Shown here: piece by piece, positions 7,387 through 15,821 of the stretch | Layout of the letters: every line of letters begins with the position of its first letter | Numbering within the stretch: position 1 is the first letter of the stretch | Assembly (NCBI RefSeq): GCF_024213555.1 | Contig: NZ_JANAVO010000002.1 | Coordinates: 542,269-606,268 of the forward strand | Direction: 5' to 3' | Origin: Allokutzneria sp. A3M-2-11 16 | GTDB lineage: Bacteria > Actinomycetota > Actinomycetes > Mycobacteriales > Pseudonocardiaceae | DNA: 64,000 nt | Position numbers and translations under genes: made by a program | Notes under the pieces: generated by a model | Told to the model about the DNA's origin: nothing | The model's input: only the letters and a program-made list of their open reading frames with translations | Databases searched by the model: none

Positions 7387-7748
7387 ATCAATCCCCGCTC
7401 GGCGATCCAGGTGCCGAACTCCGCTCCGGTCATCGGCAGACGCATTCCGGTGTCACGAAGCGCGTCCACCAGGCTTCCCGCGCCCACCACCGTTTGCTTG
7501 CCGTTCCGGCAAGCCCTGGCGAGCAGCCACACCGTGCCGTGAACTTCCAACCCGTACTTCCGCGCGACTCGCGTGGCGGCCTGGTCGTCGGTGACCGCCA
7601 TTCCCTTCAGCAGTTCGGCCGCCGCGAACACGCTGGCCTCACCCTGGTTTCGATCACCCGCACCGATCCGATCGATGCGCGCGAAGTGGTTGAGGCACAT
7701 GGCATCCAGGACCAGCGCGGAGGGCGGTGGCGTTGAATCGTCACTCAC
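7383..7748 (-). CDS. Minimal PIN-like (DUF3368-type) nuclease domain protein
   Basis: 121 residues. LVLDAMCLNHFARIDR matches the first strand of PIN/DUF3368 proteins with the first catalytic Asp; GEASVFAAAELLKG supplies the central acidic residue; MAVTDDQAATRVARKYGLEVHGTVWLLARA is the hallmark C-terminal half with the last Asp pair and the GT-x-LLARA helix. Ordinary DUF3368 proteins are about 150-160 residues; here the segment between the first strand and the central Glu is about 35-40 residues shorter while the acidic triad remains. PIN domains are Mg-dependent RNases, often toxins. The start is GTG, overlapping the stop of the metallopeptidase gene (GTGA at 7745-7748). Confidence 0.7.
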   Translation of the reverse strand: MSDDSTPPPSALVLDAMCLNHFARIDRIGAGDRNQGEASVFAAAELLKGMAVTDDQAATRVARKYGLEVHGTVWLLARACRNGKQTVVGAGSLVDALRDTGMRLPMTGAEFGTWIAERGLM

Positions 7749-8833
7749 GGCTCGAAGTCCACGTCCGGCTTGATCGGGAGGTCGTCCGCCACGATCTGCC
7801 CGTGCATCAGCTCAACGGCTCGGGCGGTCGTGATGTAGTCCTCATGCCAGGCCACCATGACGGCATGGGCATAGCTCGGTGGAACGCGTACCGAGGACAG
7901 GTCGGCCTGCGGCGCCCACCCGACGGCTTCGCGGAGTTCGGCGCGCGTAGGCGCGACGGAACACCACTTGGCCACCTGGCCGACCTCGATCACACCCGCG
8001 AACGCCGCTTGCCGCACCGCCAGCGACCACGACGTTCGGAAGACGGCGGCGAGTCTGGTCAGCTCGGACCGTCGATCGGCACCCACCACGTGCTTCGCCA
8101 CCACTTCCTCCGGCAGCAGCAATTCCGCGGCGAAGGCGTCCACAACGCTTTCCCGATCCGCTCGCGACGCCGAGACCCCCAGATCACTCGAGTACTCGTC
8201 GCCGAGCACGAGGTGACCGAGTTCGTGCGCCGCGGTGGTCCGTCTCCGCCCTGGATCGGGCTGTCTGCTGACAACGGCCACCGCGACGTCCTCGTCGACG
8301 ACCGATGCACCTTCACCGGGCAGGTCCGTGACGAGGACGAACTGCCCTGCCTGCGCGCACACCGACATCAGCGTCTCGATCGGCTCGTTCCGAAGATCGA
8401 GATGATCGCGAACCCAGCGTGCGGCCACGCGTGCGTCATGCGCGTTGTGCACTGGTTCCGGGTAGATCAGCAGCGGCTGGAGCGGCAGCACCTCCAGCTT
8501 GACCAGCTGACGAACATCGTGGAGCCAGGTGAGGAGGCTGGCGTCGAGCCGATAGGACTGCCGAGCCGCCTCGGTGTCGGTGTCGTCGACCAGTTGCGCG
8601 CGCCTGGACAGCACCGGAGGCCATCGCCGCAAGAAATGACTCATGGGAACGCCCAGCGCTGAGGACAGCCTGGCCAGTTCCATCGCGTCGACCCTGCGGT
8701 CCCCGGATTCGATCTTCGCCAGCTTCGTGCGTTCGAGACCGATCTTCCCGGCGAGTCCCTCCTGGGACAGACCGGCCGCGAGGCGACACTCGCGCACCCG
8801 CCCGCCGATCTCAGACCACCCCACCGACTCCAT
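7745..8833 (-). CDS. Xre-type HTH fused to ImmA/IrrE metallopeptidase
   Basis: 362 residues from ATG 8833; an upstream in-frame start at 8878 is disfavoured because the 8834-8850 palindrome sits between. The N-terminal HTH_3 domain (RECRLAAGLSQEGLAGKIGL, TKLAKIESGDRRV) occupies about residues 9-65. The ImmA/IrrE (DUF955, COG2856) zinc peptidase domain follows, with HELGH at residues 203-207 and a downstream VDAFAAELLLPEEVV containing the third zinc ligand region. Family members cleave phage-type or stress repressors, or act as regulators of toxin modules. First gene of a three-gene operon with two GTGA overlaps. The palindrome overlapping its start implies autoregulation. Confidence 0.88.
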   Translation of the reverse strand: MESVGWSEIGGRVRECRLAAGLSQEGLAGKIGLERTKLAKIESGDRRVDAMELARLSSALGVPMSHFLRRWPPVLSRRAQLVDDTDTEAARQSYRLDASLLTWLHDVRQLVKLEVLPLQPLLIYPEPVHNAHDARVAARWVRDHLDLRNEPIETLMSVCAQAGQFVLVTDLPGEGASVVDEDVAVAVVSRQPDPGRRRTTAAHELGHLVLGDEYSSDLGVSASRADRESVVDAFAAELLLPEEVVAKHVVGADRRSELTRLAAVFRTSWSLAVRQAAFAGVIEVGQVAKWCSVAPTRAELREAVGWAPQADLSSVRVPPSYAHAVMVAWHEDYITTARAVELMHGQIVADDLPIKPDVDFEP

Positions 8834-8850
8834 CGTGCGATTTTCGCACG
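8834..8850. promoter_or_regulatory. Palindromic operator at the start of the Xre-peptidase gene
   Basis: CGTGCGATTTTCGCACG is a 17-bp palindrome with perfect 7-bp arms, directly abutting the ATG of the Xre-peptidase gene. Position and symmetry suit binding of the Xre domain as a dimer and blocking of ribosome or polymerase access. Confidence 0.65.
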
Positions 8851-8927
8851 GACCGGGCGCTACGTCGAGCCAGCCCAAGAGGGCGGGAGCCGACTCGCGT
8901 CGACTCCCGCCCTGTGCTGGGAAAACG

Positions 8928-11747
8928 TCAGCTGCAGCCGGAGGTGGAGCCGCAGCCCTCGCAGACGTAGCAGGACCCGGCGGGCCGCATCTTGGTGCCG
9001 CAGGTGAAGCACAGCGGCGCGTCTGCGGCCTTGCCCTGGCGCAGTTCCAGCATCTCCATGGAGCTGCCGACCTTGCCAGCGGGCTCGGACTTGGCCTTCT
9101 CCACCTGCGGCGCGGGCTGCGGGGTGGCGTCGACGGTGGTCCGCAGGCTGGTCAGGTCCACATCGGAGCCGTAGCCCTGCTCGACCTGGGCGGCGCGCTC
9201 CTCGGCGGTGAAGATGCCGAGCTCGGAGCGCTTGTCCAGCGGCAGGTGGTCCAGGGCGAGCCTGCGGAACAGGTAGTCCAGCACGCTGGTGGCGATCCGC
9301 AGGTCCGGGTCGTCGGTCATGCCCGCGGGCTCGAAGCGCTGGTTCATGAACTTCGAGACGTAGAACTCCAGCGGGATGCCGTACTGCAGGCCCACCGAGA
9401 TCGACATCGAGAACGCGTCCATCACGCCGGACAGGGTCGAGCCCTGCTTGCCGAGCTTGACGAAGATCTCGCCGAGGCCGTCGTCGGGGAAGGACCCCGC
9501 GGTCAGGTAGCCCTCGGCGCCGCCGACCGTGAAGGACACGGTCTGGCTGGGGCGCTTCTTCGGCAGGCGCTTGCGCACCGGGCGGTACTCGATGATCGTC
9601 TCGGGCTGGGTCTCCCCGGCGGCGCGCGCGGACTTGCCCGCCGACAGCGGCTGGCCGACCTTGCAGTTGTCGCGGTAGATCGCCAGCGCCTTGAGGCCGA
9701 GCTTCCAGCCCTCGAAGTAGATCCGCTCGACCTCCTCGACCGTCGCCGACTCCGGCATGTTGACGGTCTTGGAGATCGCGCCGGAGATGAACGGCTGCAC
9801 CGCGGCCATCATCCGCACGTGCCCGATCGGCGCGATCGAGCGGTCGCCCATCGCGCAGTCGAAGACCTCGTAGTGCTCGGGCTTCAGGCTCGGCGCGTCG
9901 ACGACGTGGCCGTGCTCGGCGATGTACTCGACGATCGCCTCGACCTGCTCGGCCTGGTAGCCGAGGGACTTCAGCGCGCCGGGCACGGTCTGGTTGACGA
10001 TCTGCATGGAGCCGCCGCCGACCAGCTTCTTGAACTTGACCAGCGCCAGGTCCGGCTCGATGCCGGTGGTGTCGCAGTCCATCATCAGGCCGATGGTCCC
10101 GGTGGGCGCGAGCACGCTGGCCTGCGCGTTGCGCCAGCCGTTGCGGGCGCCGATCTCCAGGCAGTCCTGCCAGGCGATGGTGGCCAGCTTGTGCACGGTG
10201 GAGTCGTTCTTGTGCAGCGTGCGCACCAGGTCGTTGGCCGCGGCGTGCTGGCGCATGACCCGGCGGTGCGGGTCGGCGTTGCGGGCGAAGCCCTCGTACG
10301 GGCCGACCACCCCGGCCAGCTCGGCGGAGCGCTTGTACGCCGTGCCGGTCATCAGCGAGGTGATCGCCGCCGCGAGCGTCCGGCCGCCGTCGGAGTCGTA
10401 GGCGTGGCCGGTGGCCATCAGCAGCGCGCCGAGGTTGGCGTAGCCGATGCCCAGCTGGCGGAACCTGCGCGTGGTGTCGGCGATCGGCTCCGTCGGGAAG
10501 TCGGCGAAGCAGATCGAGATGTCCATCGCGGTGATGACGACCTCGACGGCCTTGGCGAAGGTCTCCGCGTCGAAGGTGCCGTCGGGGAGCAGGAACTTCA
10601 TCAGGTTCAGCGAGGCGAGGTTGCAGCTGGAGTTGTCCAGGTGCATGTACTCGCTGCACGGGTTCGACGCGGTGATCCGGCCCGACTCGGGGCAGGTGTG
10701 CCAGGCGTTGATCGTGTCGTCGTACTGGATGCCCGGGTCGGCGCACTCCCACGCGGCCTTGGCCAGCTTGCGGAACAGGCCCTTGGCGTCGGTGGTGGAC
10801 ACCACCTCGCCGTCGGTGCGCGAGCGCAGCCCGAAGGAGTTGCCGTCCTCCACCGCGCGCATGAACTCGTCGGAGACGCGGATGGAGTTGTTGGCGTTCT
10901 GGTACTGGACGCTGGTGATGTCCTTGCCGCCGAGGTCCATGTCGAAGCCGCCGTCGCGGAGGATGCGGATCTTCTCCTCCTCGCGCGCCTTGGTCTCGAT
11001 GAACTCCTCCACGTCGGGGTGGTCGACGTCGAGGATGACCATCTTGGCGGCGCGGCGGGTGGCGCCACCGGACTTGATGGTGCCCGCGGAGGCGTCCGCG
11101 CCGCGCATGAAGGAGACGGGGCCGGAGGCGTTGCCGCCGGAGGAGAGCAGCTCGTGCGAGGAGCGGATGCGGGAGAGGTTGACGCCGGCGCCGGAGCCGC
11201 CCTTGAAGATCAGACCCTCTTCCTTGTACCAGTTGAGGATCGACTCCATGGTGTCGTCGACGGCCAGGATGAAGCAGGCGGAGACCTGCTGCGGGGAGGG
11301 CGTGCCGACGTTGAACCAGACCGGGGAGTTGAAGCTGAACACCTGGTGGAGCAGCATCCAGGTGAGCTCGTGCTCGAAGACCTCCGCGTCGGCGGCGCCC
11401 GCGAAGTACCCGTGGTCGACACCCGCCTTCACGTAGGTCAGCACCACGCGGTCGATGAGCTGGCGCAGGCTGTGCTCGCGCTTCTCCGACCCCACGGCGC
11501 CGCGGAAGTACTTGCTGGTCACGATGTTGACCGCGTTGACCGACCAGCTCTCGGGGAACTCGACGCCACGCTGCTCGAAGTTCACCGTGCCGTCACGCCA
11601 GTTGGTCATCACCACATCGCGGCGTTCCCACTTGACCGAGTCGTAGGGGTGCACTCCCTCGGTGGTGTAGACGCGCTGCACGCGCAGTCCGCCACCCCTG
11701 CCCCCTGACGCCGCCGTTGTCCCGCCAGCGCCGACGGTCTCCGTCAT
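8928..11747 (-). CDS. nrdJ: Adenosylcobalamin-dependent (class II) ribonucleotide reductase
   Basis: 939 residues from ATG 11747 (MTETVGAGG), which has a strong AGGGAAGG ribosome binding site and matches the start of streptomycete NrdJ. An in-frame ATG at 11978 overlaps the nrdR stop (ATGA) and would add 77 basic, disordered residues. The core shows SVNAVNIVTSKYFRG, the substrate-site NPCSEYMHLDNSSCNL (Asn-Cys-Glu radical triad), ANLGALLMATGHAYDS, and a C-terminal zinc-ribbon CFTCGTKM / CYVCEGCG typical of long actinobacterial NrdJ. The enzyme reduces ribonucleotides using B12 and needs no oxygen. It is cotranscribed with nrdR, its repressor, from the NrdR-box promoter at 12580-12627. Confidence 0.97.
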   Translation of the reverse strand: MTETVGAGGTTAASGGRGGGLRVQRVYTTEGVHPYDSVKWERRDVVMTNWRDGTVNFEQRGVEFPESWSVNAVNIVTSKYFRGAVGSEKREHSLRQLIDRVVLTYVKAGVDHGYFAGAADAEVFEHELTWMLLHQVFSFNSPVWFNVGTPSPQQVSACFILAVDDTMESILNWYKEEGLIFKGGSGAGVNLSRIRSSHELLSSGGNASGPVSFMRGADASAGTIKSGGATRRAAKMVILDVDHPDVEEFIETKAREEEKIRILRDGGFDMDLGGKDITSVQYQNANNSIRVSDEFMRAVEDGNSFGLRSRTDGEVVSTTDAKGLFRKLAKAAWECADPGIQYDDTINAWHTCPESGRITASNPCSEYMHLDNSSCNLASLNLMKFLLPDGTFDAETFAKAVEVVITAMDISICFADFPTEPIADTTRRFRQLGIGYANLGALLMATGHAYDSDGGRTLAAAITSLMTGTAYKRSAELAGVVGPYEGFARNADPHRRVMRQHAAANDLVRTLHKNDSTVHKLATIAWQDCLEIGARNGWRNAQASVLAPTGTIGLMMDCDTTGIEPDLALVKFKKLVGGGSMQIVNQTVPGALKSLGYQAEQVEAIVEYIAEHGHVVDAPSLKPEHYEVFDCAMGDRSIAPIGHVRMMAAVQPFISGAISKTVNMPESATVEEVERIYFEGWKLGLKALAIYRDNCKVGQPLSAGKSARAAGETQPETIIEYRPVRKRLPKKRPSQTVSFTVGGAEGYLTAGSFPDDGLGEIFVKLGKQGSTLSGVMDAFSMSISVGLQYGIPLEFYVSKFMNQRFEPAGMTDDPDLRIATSVLDYLFRRLALDHLPLDKRSELGIFTAEERAAQVEQGYGSDVDLTSLRTTVDATPQPAPQVEKAKSEPAGKVGSSMEMLELRQGKAADAPLCFTCGTKMRPAGSCYVCEGCGSTSGCS

Positions 11748-11974
11748 GACCTTCCCTCTCTCCTGCTGCTCCACCTGTGCCTGCGCGACCTCGTCCGAGC
11801 TCCCCGTCCGGTCCGGTCGTGCCTGCTGCTTGTTGGACGCCGTCCTCGGCGTCGCGGCGGCCCCGCTGTTGTCGGCGCCGCCCTTCTGCTTCCCGCCACG
11901 CCGTTTCCCGGCGGCGGGGGCAGCGGTCGCGGTGCCGCGCTTGCGCCGCGGCCTGTCGTCTTCTGACCCCGCGC

Positions 11975-12466
11975 TCATCCGCTGGTCGCCTCCGCTGCTG
12001 TGCCTGCTGTGCCGTCTTCGGAGCCTGCCTGCCGCAGGTCCGCGATCTCCTTCTCGAAGTCCTCCACCGAGCTGAAGGACCGGTACACACTGGCGAAGCG
12101 CAGGTAGGCGACCTCGTCCAGCTCCCGGAGGGGGCCGAGGATCGCCAGCCCCACCTCATGACTGGGCACCTCGGCCGCGCCGGTGGAGCGGATCGCCTCC
12201 TCCACCCGCTGGGCCAGCTGCTGGAACGCGTCCTCGTCGACCGGACGGCCCTGGCAGGCCCTGCGCACGCCGGTCACGACCTTCTCCCGGCTGAACGGCT
12301 CGGTCACGCCGGAGCGCTTGACCACGGCGAGGATGGCCTCCTCGACCGTGGTGAACCTGCGGCTGCACTCGGTGCAGGACCGCCTGCGCCGGATCACCTG
12401 GCCTTCATCGACCTCACGCGAGTCGACGACCCGGGAGTCGGAGTGTCGGCAGAACGGGCAACGCAC
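11975..12466 (-). CDS. nrdR: Transcriptional repressor NrdR
   Basis: 163 residues from GTG 12466 ([17 protein letters not shown]), with AGGGG upstream; a GTG/ATG slightly upstream at 12487 would add seven atypical residues. The zinc ribbon has CPFC and CTEC (residues 3-6 and about 31-34), and the ATP-cone domain follows ([24 protein letters not shown]). NrdR senses ATP/dATP and represses ribonucleotide reductase genes. It is the first gene of an nrdR-nrdJ operon, and tandem NrdR boxes lie about 115-160 bp upstream, so autoregulation is expected. Confidence 0.96.
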   Translation of the reverse strand: MRCPFCRHSDSRVVDSREVDEGQVIRRRRSCTECSRRFTTVEEAILAVVKRSGVTEPFSREKVVTGVRRACQGRPVDEDAFQQLAQRVEEAIRSTGAAEVPSHEVGLAILGPLRELDEVAYLRFASVYRSFSSVEDFEKEIADLRQAGSEDGTAGTAAEATSG

Positions 12467-12579
12467 CCGGCTCACCCCTTCCCTCATGCCGCTGGTTCGG
12501 CGGCCGCGCGGCGGGTGTCCGGGGTGCGGGCACGGCTGACCGAGCGTGCCGGAAACGACACACTGTGAAAACCGCGTGA

Positions 12580-12627
12580 ACCCAACCTGTGGACTGGCGA
12601 CACCGACGCAACCACTAGATGTTGGGG
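12580..12627 (-). promoter_or_regulatory. Tandem NrdR boxes upstream of nrdR-nrdJ
   Basis: CCACTAGATGTTGGGG at 12612-12627 matches the palindromic NrdR-box consensus (ACACWATATMTTGTGT type) at about 11 of 16 positions. A weaker second copy in inverted reading, ACCCAACCTGTGGACT, lies at 12580-12595. The start-to-start distance is 32 bp, about three helical turns, as known for paired NrdR boxes. Confidence 0.65.
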
Positions 12628-12747
12628 TAGAACCTATGCACCGCGTCAGCGAGATGCAACTCGCCTGGCCAGAGCACGGGCGTGAAAGTCACTCTAAATG
12701 GGAGTCTTCGTCGCCCGGCAGGAGGAGGTCCCGGGCGTGGCGGCGTG

Positions 12748-13218
12748 CTACTGCCGGGCCCGGCCGTCCGGTACGCGTAGGGGCTGCCCCGGGTAGACCA
12801 CGTGGTCGGCCAACTCGTTGAGCTCGACGATGCGATCGATCACCGCACCCGATGGCGAGTCCGGCGCGACACGGCGCGCCAGCTGCCACAACGACTCGCC
12901 CGGGTCGACCTCCACCACGGAGACCGCCTCGGGCAGGTCGGGCCCGTCTCCCACGCCGCGCAGCTGGGCCAGCAGCCCGAGCGCGACCACCGCGACCGCC
13001 GTGAGCACCAGGGCGCCCACCACCCCGCGCACCCGCGCCGCCGCGCTCCGCCTGCGCACCCGGCAGGCGATGACGGCGTGGGCGGGCGCCGGCACGATCA
13101 CCGTGCCGCGCCCTGGATGCCCGCGAAGGGGACGCCGGTGAAGCTCGACGACCACCCGGCGAGCGCGCTGCTCGTCCTCGGGCCGGATTTCCGCCTCGGT
13201 ACGCGTCAGGATCGCCAT
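12748..13218 (-). CDS. LysM membrane protein, SOS-linked division-arrest protein (Rv2719c/ChiZ-like)
   Basis: 156 residues. A basic cytoplasmic part, one transmembrane helix (VGALVLTAVAVVALGLLAQL, about residues 67-86) and a C-terminal extracytoplasmic LysM domain (VVEVDPGESLWQLARRVAP to VVYPGQPLRVPDG, about 100-150). The position, divergent from lexA and upstream of nrdR, is exactly that of mycobacterial Rv2719c, an SOS-induced protein that arrests division, and of the functional analogue YneA in Bacillus. An SOS box (13264-13279) lies 46 bp upstream of the start. Peptidoglycan hydrolase activity was claimed for the mycobacterial protein; no separate catalytic domain is visible here. Confidence 0.85.
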   Translation of the reverse strand: MAILTRTEAEIRPEDEQRARRVVVELHRRPLRGHPGRGTVIVPAPAHAVIACRVRRRSAAARVRGVVGALVLTAVAVVALGLLAQLRGVGDGPDLPEAVSVVEVDPGESLWQLARRVAPDSPSGAVIDRIVELNELADHVVYPGQPLRVPDGRARQ

Positions 13219-13263
13219 GACACGCCTCCTCGTCCTACCGTTCGCCTCGGTCGTGCAGTAAGA

Positions 13264-13279
13264 TCGAACAGGCGTTCGA
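13264..13279. promoter_or_regulatory. SOS box (LexA site) for the LysM gene
   Basis: TCGAACAGGCGTTCGA fits the actinobacterial LexA consensus TCGAAC-N4-GTTYGA at every fixed position. It lies 46 bp upstream of the LysM protein start, in the promoter region. Confidence 0.9.
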
Positions 13280-13359
13280 TCGAACTGCTGTGCGAATGTC
13301 TACCACCCGGGGCCGCGGAAATCGAGCGGAACCGCAGAGGCGACCCGATGGCGTGGCGT

Positions 13360-13375
13360 TCGAACACCTGTTTGA
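13360..13375. promoter_or_regulatory. SOS box (LexA site) for lexA
   Basis: TCGAACACCTGTTTGA matches TCGAAC-N4-GTTYGA with one deviation (TTTGA in the right half still fits GTTYGA). It lies 68 bp upstream of the lexA start and implies LexA autoregulation. Confidence 0.88.
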
Positions 13376-13442
13376 TCTCTCGCGCGGTGACGGCTAGCGT
13401 TCACCGGGTGACGCACACCAGCGACCAGGGAGGGCGAGGACG

Positions 13443-14207
13443 GTGACACGCGAGGGAACCGGCGACCAGGCCGGCTCGTCCGGCGCGACCGGCGAACTCG
13501 GAGCGCGGGCCGAGGTCCGCGTCTTCCCCGACCGCGGCGACCAGCTGGTCGCCGACGGGGCAGGCGGCGAGGCCGCCGACGACACCGCCCTCACGCCCCG
13601 GCAGCGCCGGGTGCTGGAGGTGATCCGGGACTGGGTGGAGCGCTACGGCTACCCGCCCAGCGTCCGCGAGATCGGCGAGGCGGTCGGCCTGACCTCCACC
13701 TCCTCCGTCGCCCACCAGCTGCGGGCCCTGGAGCGCAAGGGCCACCTGCGCCGCGACCCGAACCGGCCGAGGGCCTACGGCGTGCGCTCCCCCGAGCCGG
13801 ACGCCCAGGCCGAGCAGGCCGCCGACCGCCCGCAGCCCGCCTACGTGCCGGTCGTCGGCCGGATCGCCGCCGGTGGGCCGATCCTGGCCGAGCAGGCCGT
13901 CGAGGACGTCTTCCCGCTGCCCAAGGAACTGGTCGGCGAGGGCTCGCTGTTCCTGCTGAAGGTGGTCGGCGACTCCATGGTCGACGCGGCGATCACCGAC
14001 GGGGACTGGGTGGTCGTGCGCCAGCAGCCCACCGCCGAGAACGGCGACGTGGTCGCGGCGATGATCGACGGCGAGGCCACCGTGAAAACCTTCAAGCGGC
14101 GCGACGGCCACGTCTGGCTGCTGCCGCACAACCCCGCCTACGAGCCGATCCTCGGCGACGAGGCGGCGGTGCTCGGCCGCGTCGTGGCGGTGCTGCGCCG
14201 CCTGTAG
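13443..14207 (+). CDS. lexA: LexA repressor
   Basis: 254 residues from GTG 13443 (AGGGCGAGGACG before it). After a disordered 40-residue leader comes the winged helix ([39 protein letters not shown]), then the S24 self-cleavage domain: scissile bond Ala143-Gly144 in GRIAAGGPI, nucleophile Ser178 in GDSMVDAAI and general base Lys215 in ATVKTFKR. RecA-stimulated self-cleavage relieves repression of SOS genes. Three SOS boxes are visible in the window (two here, one upstream of recA). Divergent from the LysM division-arrest gene, the order conserved in mycobacteria. Confidence 0.97.
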   Translation: MTREGTGDQAGSSGATGELGARAEVRVFPDRGDQLVADGAGGEAADDTALTPRQRRVLEVIRDWVERYGYPPSVREIGEAVGLTSTSSVAHQLRALERKGHLRRDPNRPRAYGVRSPEPDAQAEQAADRPQPAYVPVVGRIAAGGPILAEQAVEDVFPLPKELVGEGSLFLLKVVGDSMVDAAITDGDWVVVRQQPTAENGDVVAAMIDGEATVKTFKRRDGHVWLLPHNPAYEPILGDEAAVLGRVVAVLRRL

Positions 14208-14223
14208 CCAGGGCCCTCAACGC

Positions 14224-14261
14224 ACCCGCCCCGGGGACTCCCTCCCAGCTCCGGGGCGGGT
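14224..14261 (+). terminator. Hairpin after lexA
   Basis: ACCCGCCCCGG (14224-14234) pairs with CCGGGGCGGGT (14251-14261), a perfect 11-bp stem with a 16-nt loop, 17 bp after the lexA stop. It lacks a U-run, as usual for actinobacterial terminators. Confidence 0.7.
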
Positions 14262-14391
14262 ACAACCCTGTCCGGACCCAGGTCCCTTCGGCCTACGGCG
14301 AACGCGTGGCCGGGACACACGTTCGGCGGGTGCGCGAGCCCTGCGATCGGCGGTAGTCCGGCTGGAGCGGCCGCACGTACATTCGGAGGCG

Positions 14392-15684
14392 ATGATCACC
14401 CAACCAGAGCAACGTATGACGTCCACTCCGGGGTCGAAGCTCGCCGACCTCCCCCAGGTGAGCAGGCTCGCGCCCGAGCTGCGCCGCGACATCGCGGTGG
14501 TCAGTACCGTGCTGCCGTTCAAAGTGAACAACTACGTCCTGGACGAGTTGATCGACTGGTCGGCCGCGCCCGACGACCCGATCTTCCGGCTCACCTTCCC
14601 GCACCGGGACATGCTGCCGGACTCGATGTACCAGCACGTCGCGGCGATGCTGGACGCAGGAGCCAACCGGACCGAGCTGCGCGCGGCCGTGGAACCGCTG
14701 CGCAAGGAGCTCAACCCGCACCCCGGCGACCAGATGGAGAAGAACGTCCCCGGTGACGACGAGGGACAGCTCTCCGGCGTCCAGCACAAGTACCGGGAGA
14801 CCGCACTGGTCTTCCCGGCCAACGGGCAGACCTGCCACTCCTACTGCGGTTACTGCTTCCGGTGGGCGCAGTTCGTCGGCATCTCCGAGCTCAAGCAGCA
14901 GGTGGACCGGCCGGAGCGGGTGTTCGGCTACCTGCGCGCGCACCCGGAGGTCTCCGACGTGCTGCTCACCGGCGGCGACCCGATGATCATGAAGACCCAG
15001 CTGCTGGCGCGCTACGTGGAACCGCTGCTGGAGCCCGGGTTCGAGCACGTCCGCAACGTCCGCTTCGGCACCAAGGCCCTGTCGTACTGGCCGTACCGCT
15101 TCACCACCGACCCGGACGCCGACGCGCTGCTGCGGTTGTTCGAACGCCTTGTCGCGATGGGAAAGCACGTCGCGGTGATGGCGCACTTCTCGCACCCGCA
15201 GGAACTGCGCACCGACGCGGTGCAGGAGGCGATCCGGCGCATCAAGGGCACCGGTGCGGTGATCCGCGCGCAGGCCCCGATCGTCAAGCACGTCAACGAC
15301 AACGCGGACGCGTGGGCCACGATGTGGCGTGAGCTGGTCCGCGTCGGAGTCGTGCCGTACTACATGTTCGTGGAGCGCGACACCGGCGCGCGGGACTACT
15401 TCGCCCTTCCGCTGTACCAGGTCCTGGACATCTACCGCGACGCGATCAGCCAGGTCTCCGGCCTGGAGCGGACCGCGCGCGGACCGGTGATGTCCGCGTC
15501 ACCCGGCAAGGTGGTGCTCGACGGCACCGCCGAGGTCGGCGGCGAGAAGGTCTTCGTCTGCCGCTTCCTCCAGGCGCGGGACCCGAGCAAGGTGAACCGG
15601 CCGTTCTTCGCCGCCTACGACGACCAGGCGCTGTGGTTCGACGACCTCAAGCCCGCATTCGGCAGGCCGGACTTCCTGGACTAG
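14392..15684 (+). CDS. KamA-family radical SAM aminomutase-like protein
   Basis: 430 residues. The radical SAM cluster motif is CHSYCGYCFRW (CxxxCxxC, about residues 148-155), followed by DVLLTGGDPMIM, the family's SAM-binding GGD motif. Later segments (RFGTKALSYWPYRF, VMAHFSHPQEL, VGVVPYYMFVERDTGA) match lysine 2,3-aminomutase-like KamA proteins, which use [4Fe-4S], SAM and PLP to move an alpha-amino group to the beta position. The usual C-terminal PLP lysine region is not obvious to me, so substrate and exact reaction are open. ATG 14392 has GGAGGCG just upstream. It stands alone between two hairpins. Confidence 0.88.
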   Translation: MITQPEQRMTSTPGSKLADLPQVSRLAPELRRDIAVVSTVLPFKVNNYVLDELIDWSAAPDDPIFRLTFPHRDMLPDSMYQHVAAMLDAGANRTELRAAVEPLRKELNPHPGDQMEKNVPGDDEGQLSGVQHKYRETALVFPANGQTCHSYCGYCFRWAQFVGISELKQQVDRPERVFGYLRAHPEVSDVLLTGGDPMIMKTQLLARYVEPLLEPGFEHVRNVRFGTKALSYWPYRFTTDPDADALLRLFERLVAMGKHVAVMAHFSHPQELRTDAVQEAIRRIKGTGAVIRAQAPIVKHVNDNADAWATMWRELVRVGVVPYYMFVERDTGARDYFALPLYQVLDIYRDAISQVSGLERTARGPVMSASPGKVVLDGTAEVGGEKVFVCRFLQARDPSKVNRPFFAAYDDQALWFDDLKPAFGRPDFLD

Positions 15685-15691
15685 CGGGCCG

Positions 15692-15723
15692 GACACCGGA
15701 CATCAACGACGCTGTCCGGTGTC
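15692..15723 (+). terminator. Hairpin after the KamA-like gene
   Basis: GACACCGGACA (15692-15702) pairs perfectly with TGTCCGGTGTC (15713-15723) around a 10-nt loop, 7 bp after the stop codon. Confidence 0.75.
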
Positions 15724-15821
15724 TGCCTGGCAATTCCGCGGCAATCCCGATTCACCCATGACGTGGCCTTTTGTCCCGTTAGCATCGGAACGTGCCTGCG
15801 GGGGCGGCAAAGGGGGCGTTG

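Noticed and set aside
8643-11708. Very long open frame on the plus strand opposite nrdJ (and similar ones opposite miaB and the Hsp70 gene)
   Set aside because: These are antisense shadows produced by GC-biased third positions; their translations are Arg/Gly/Asp/Val-rich with no family match, while the other strand encodes clear enzymes.
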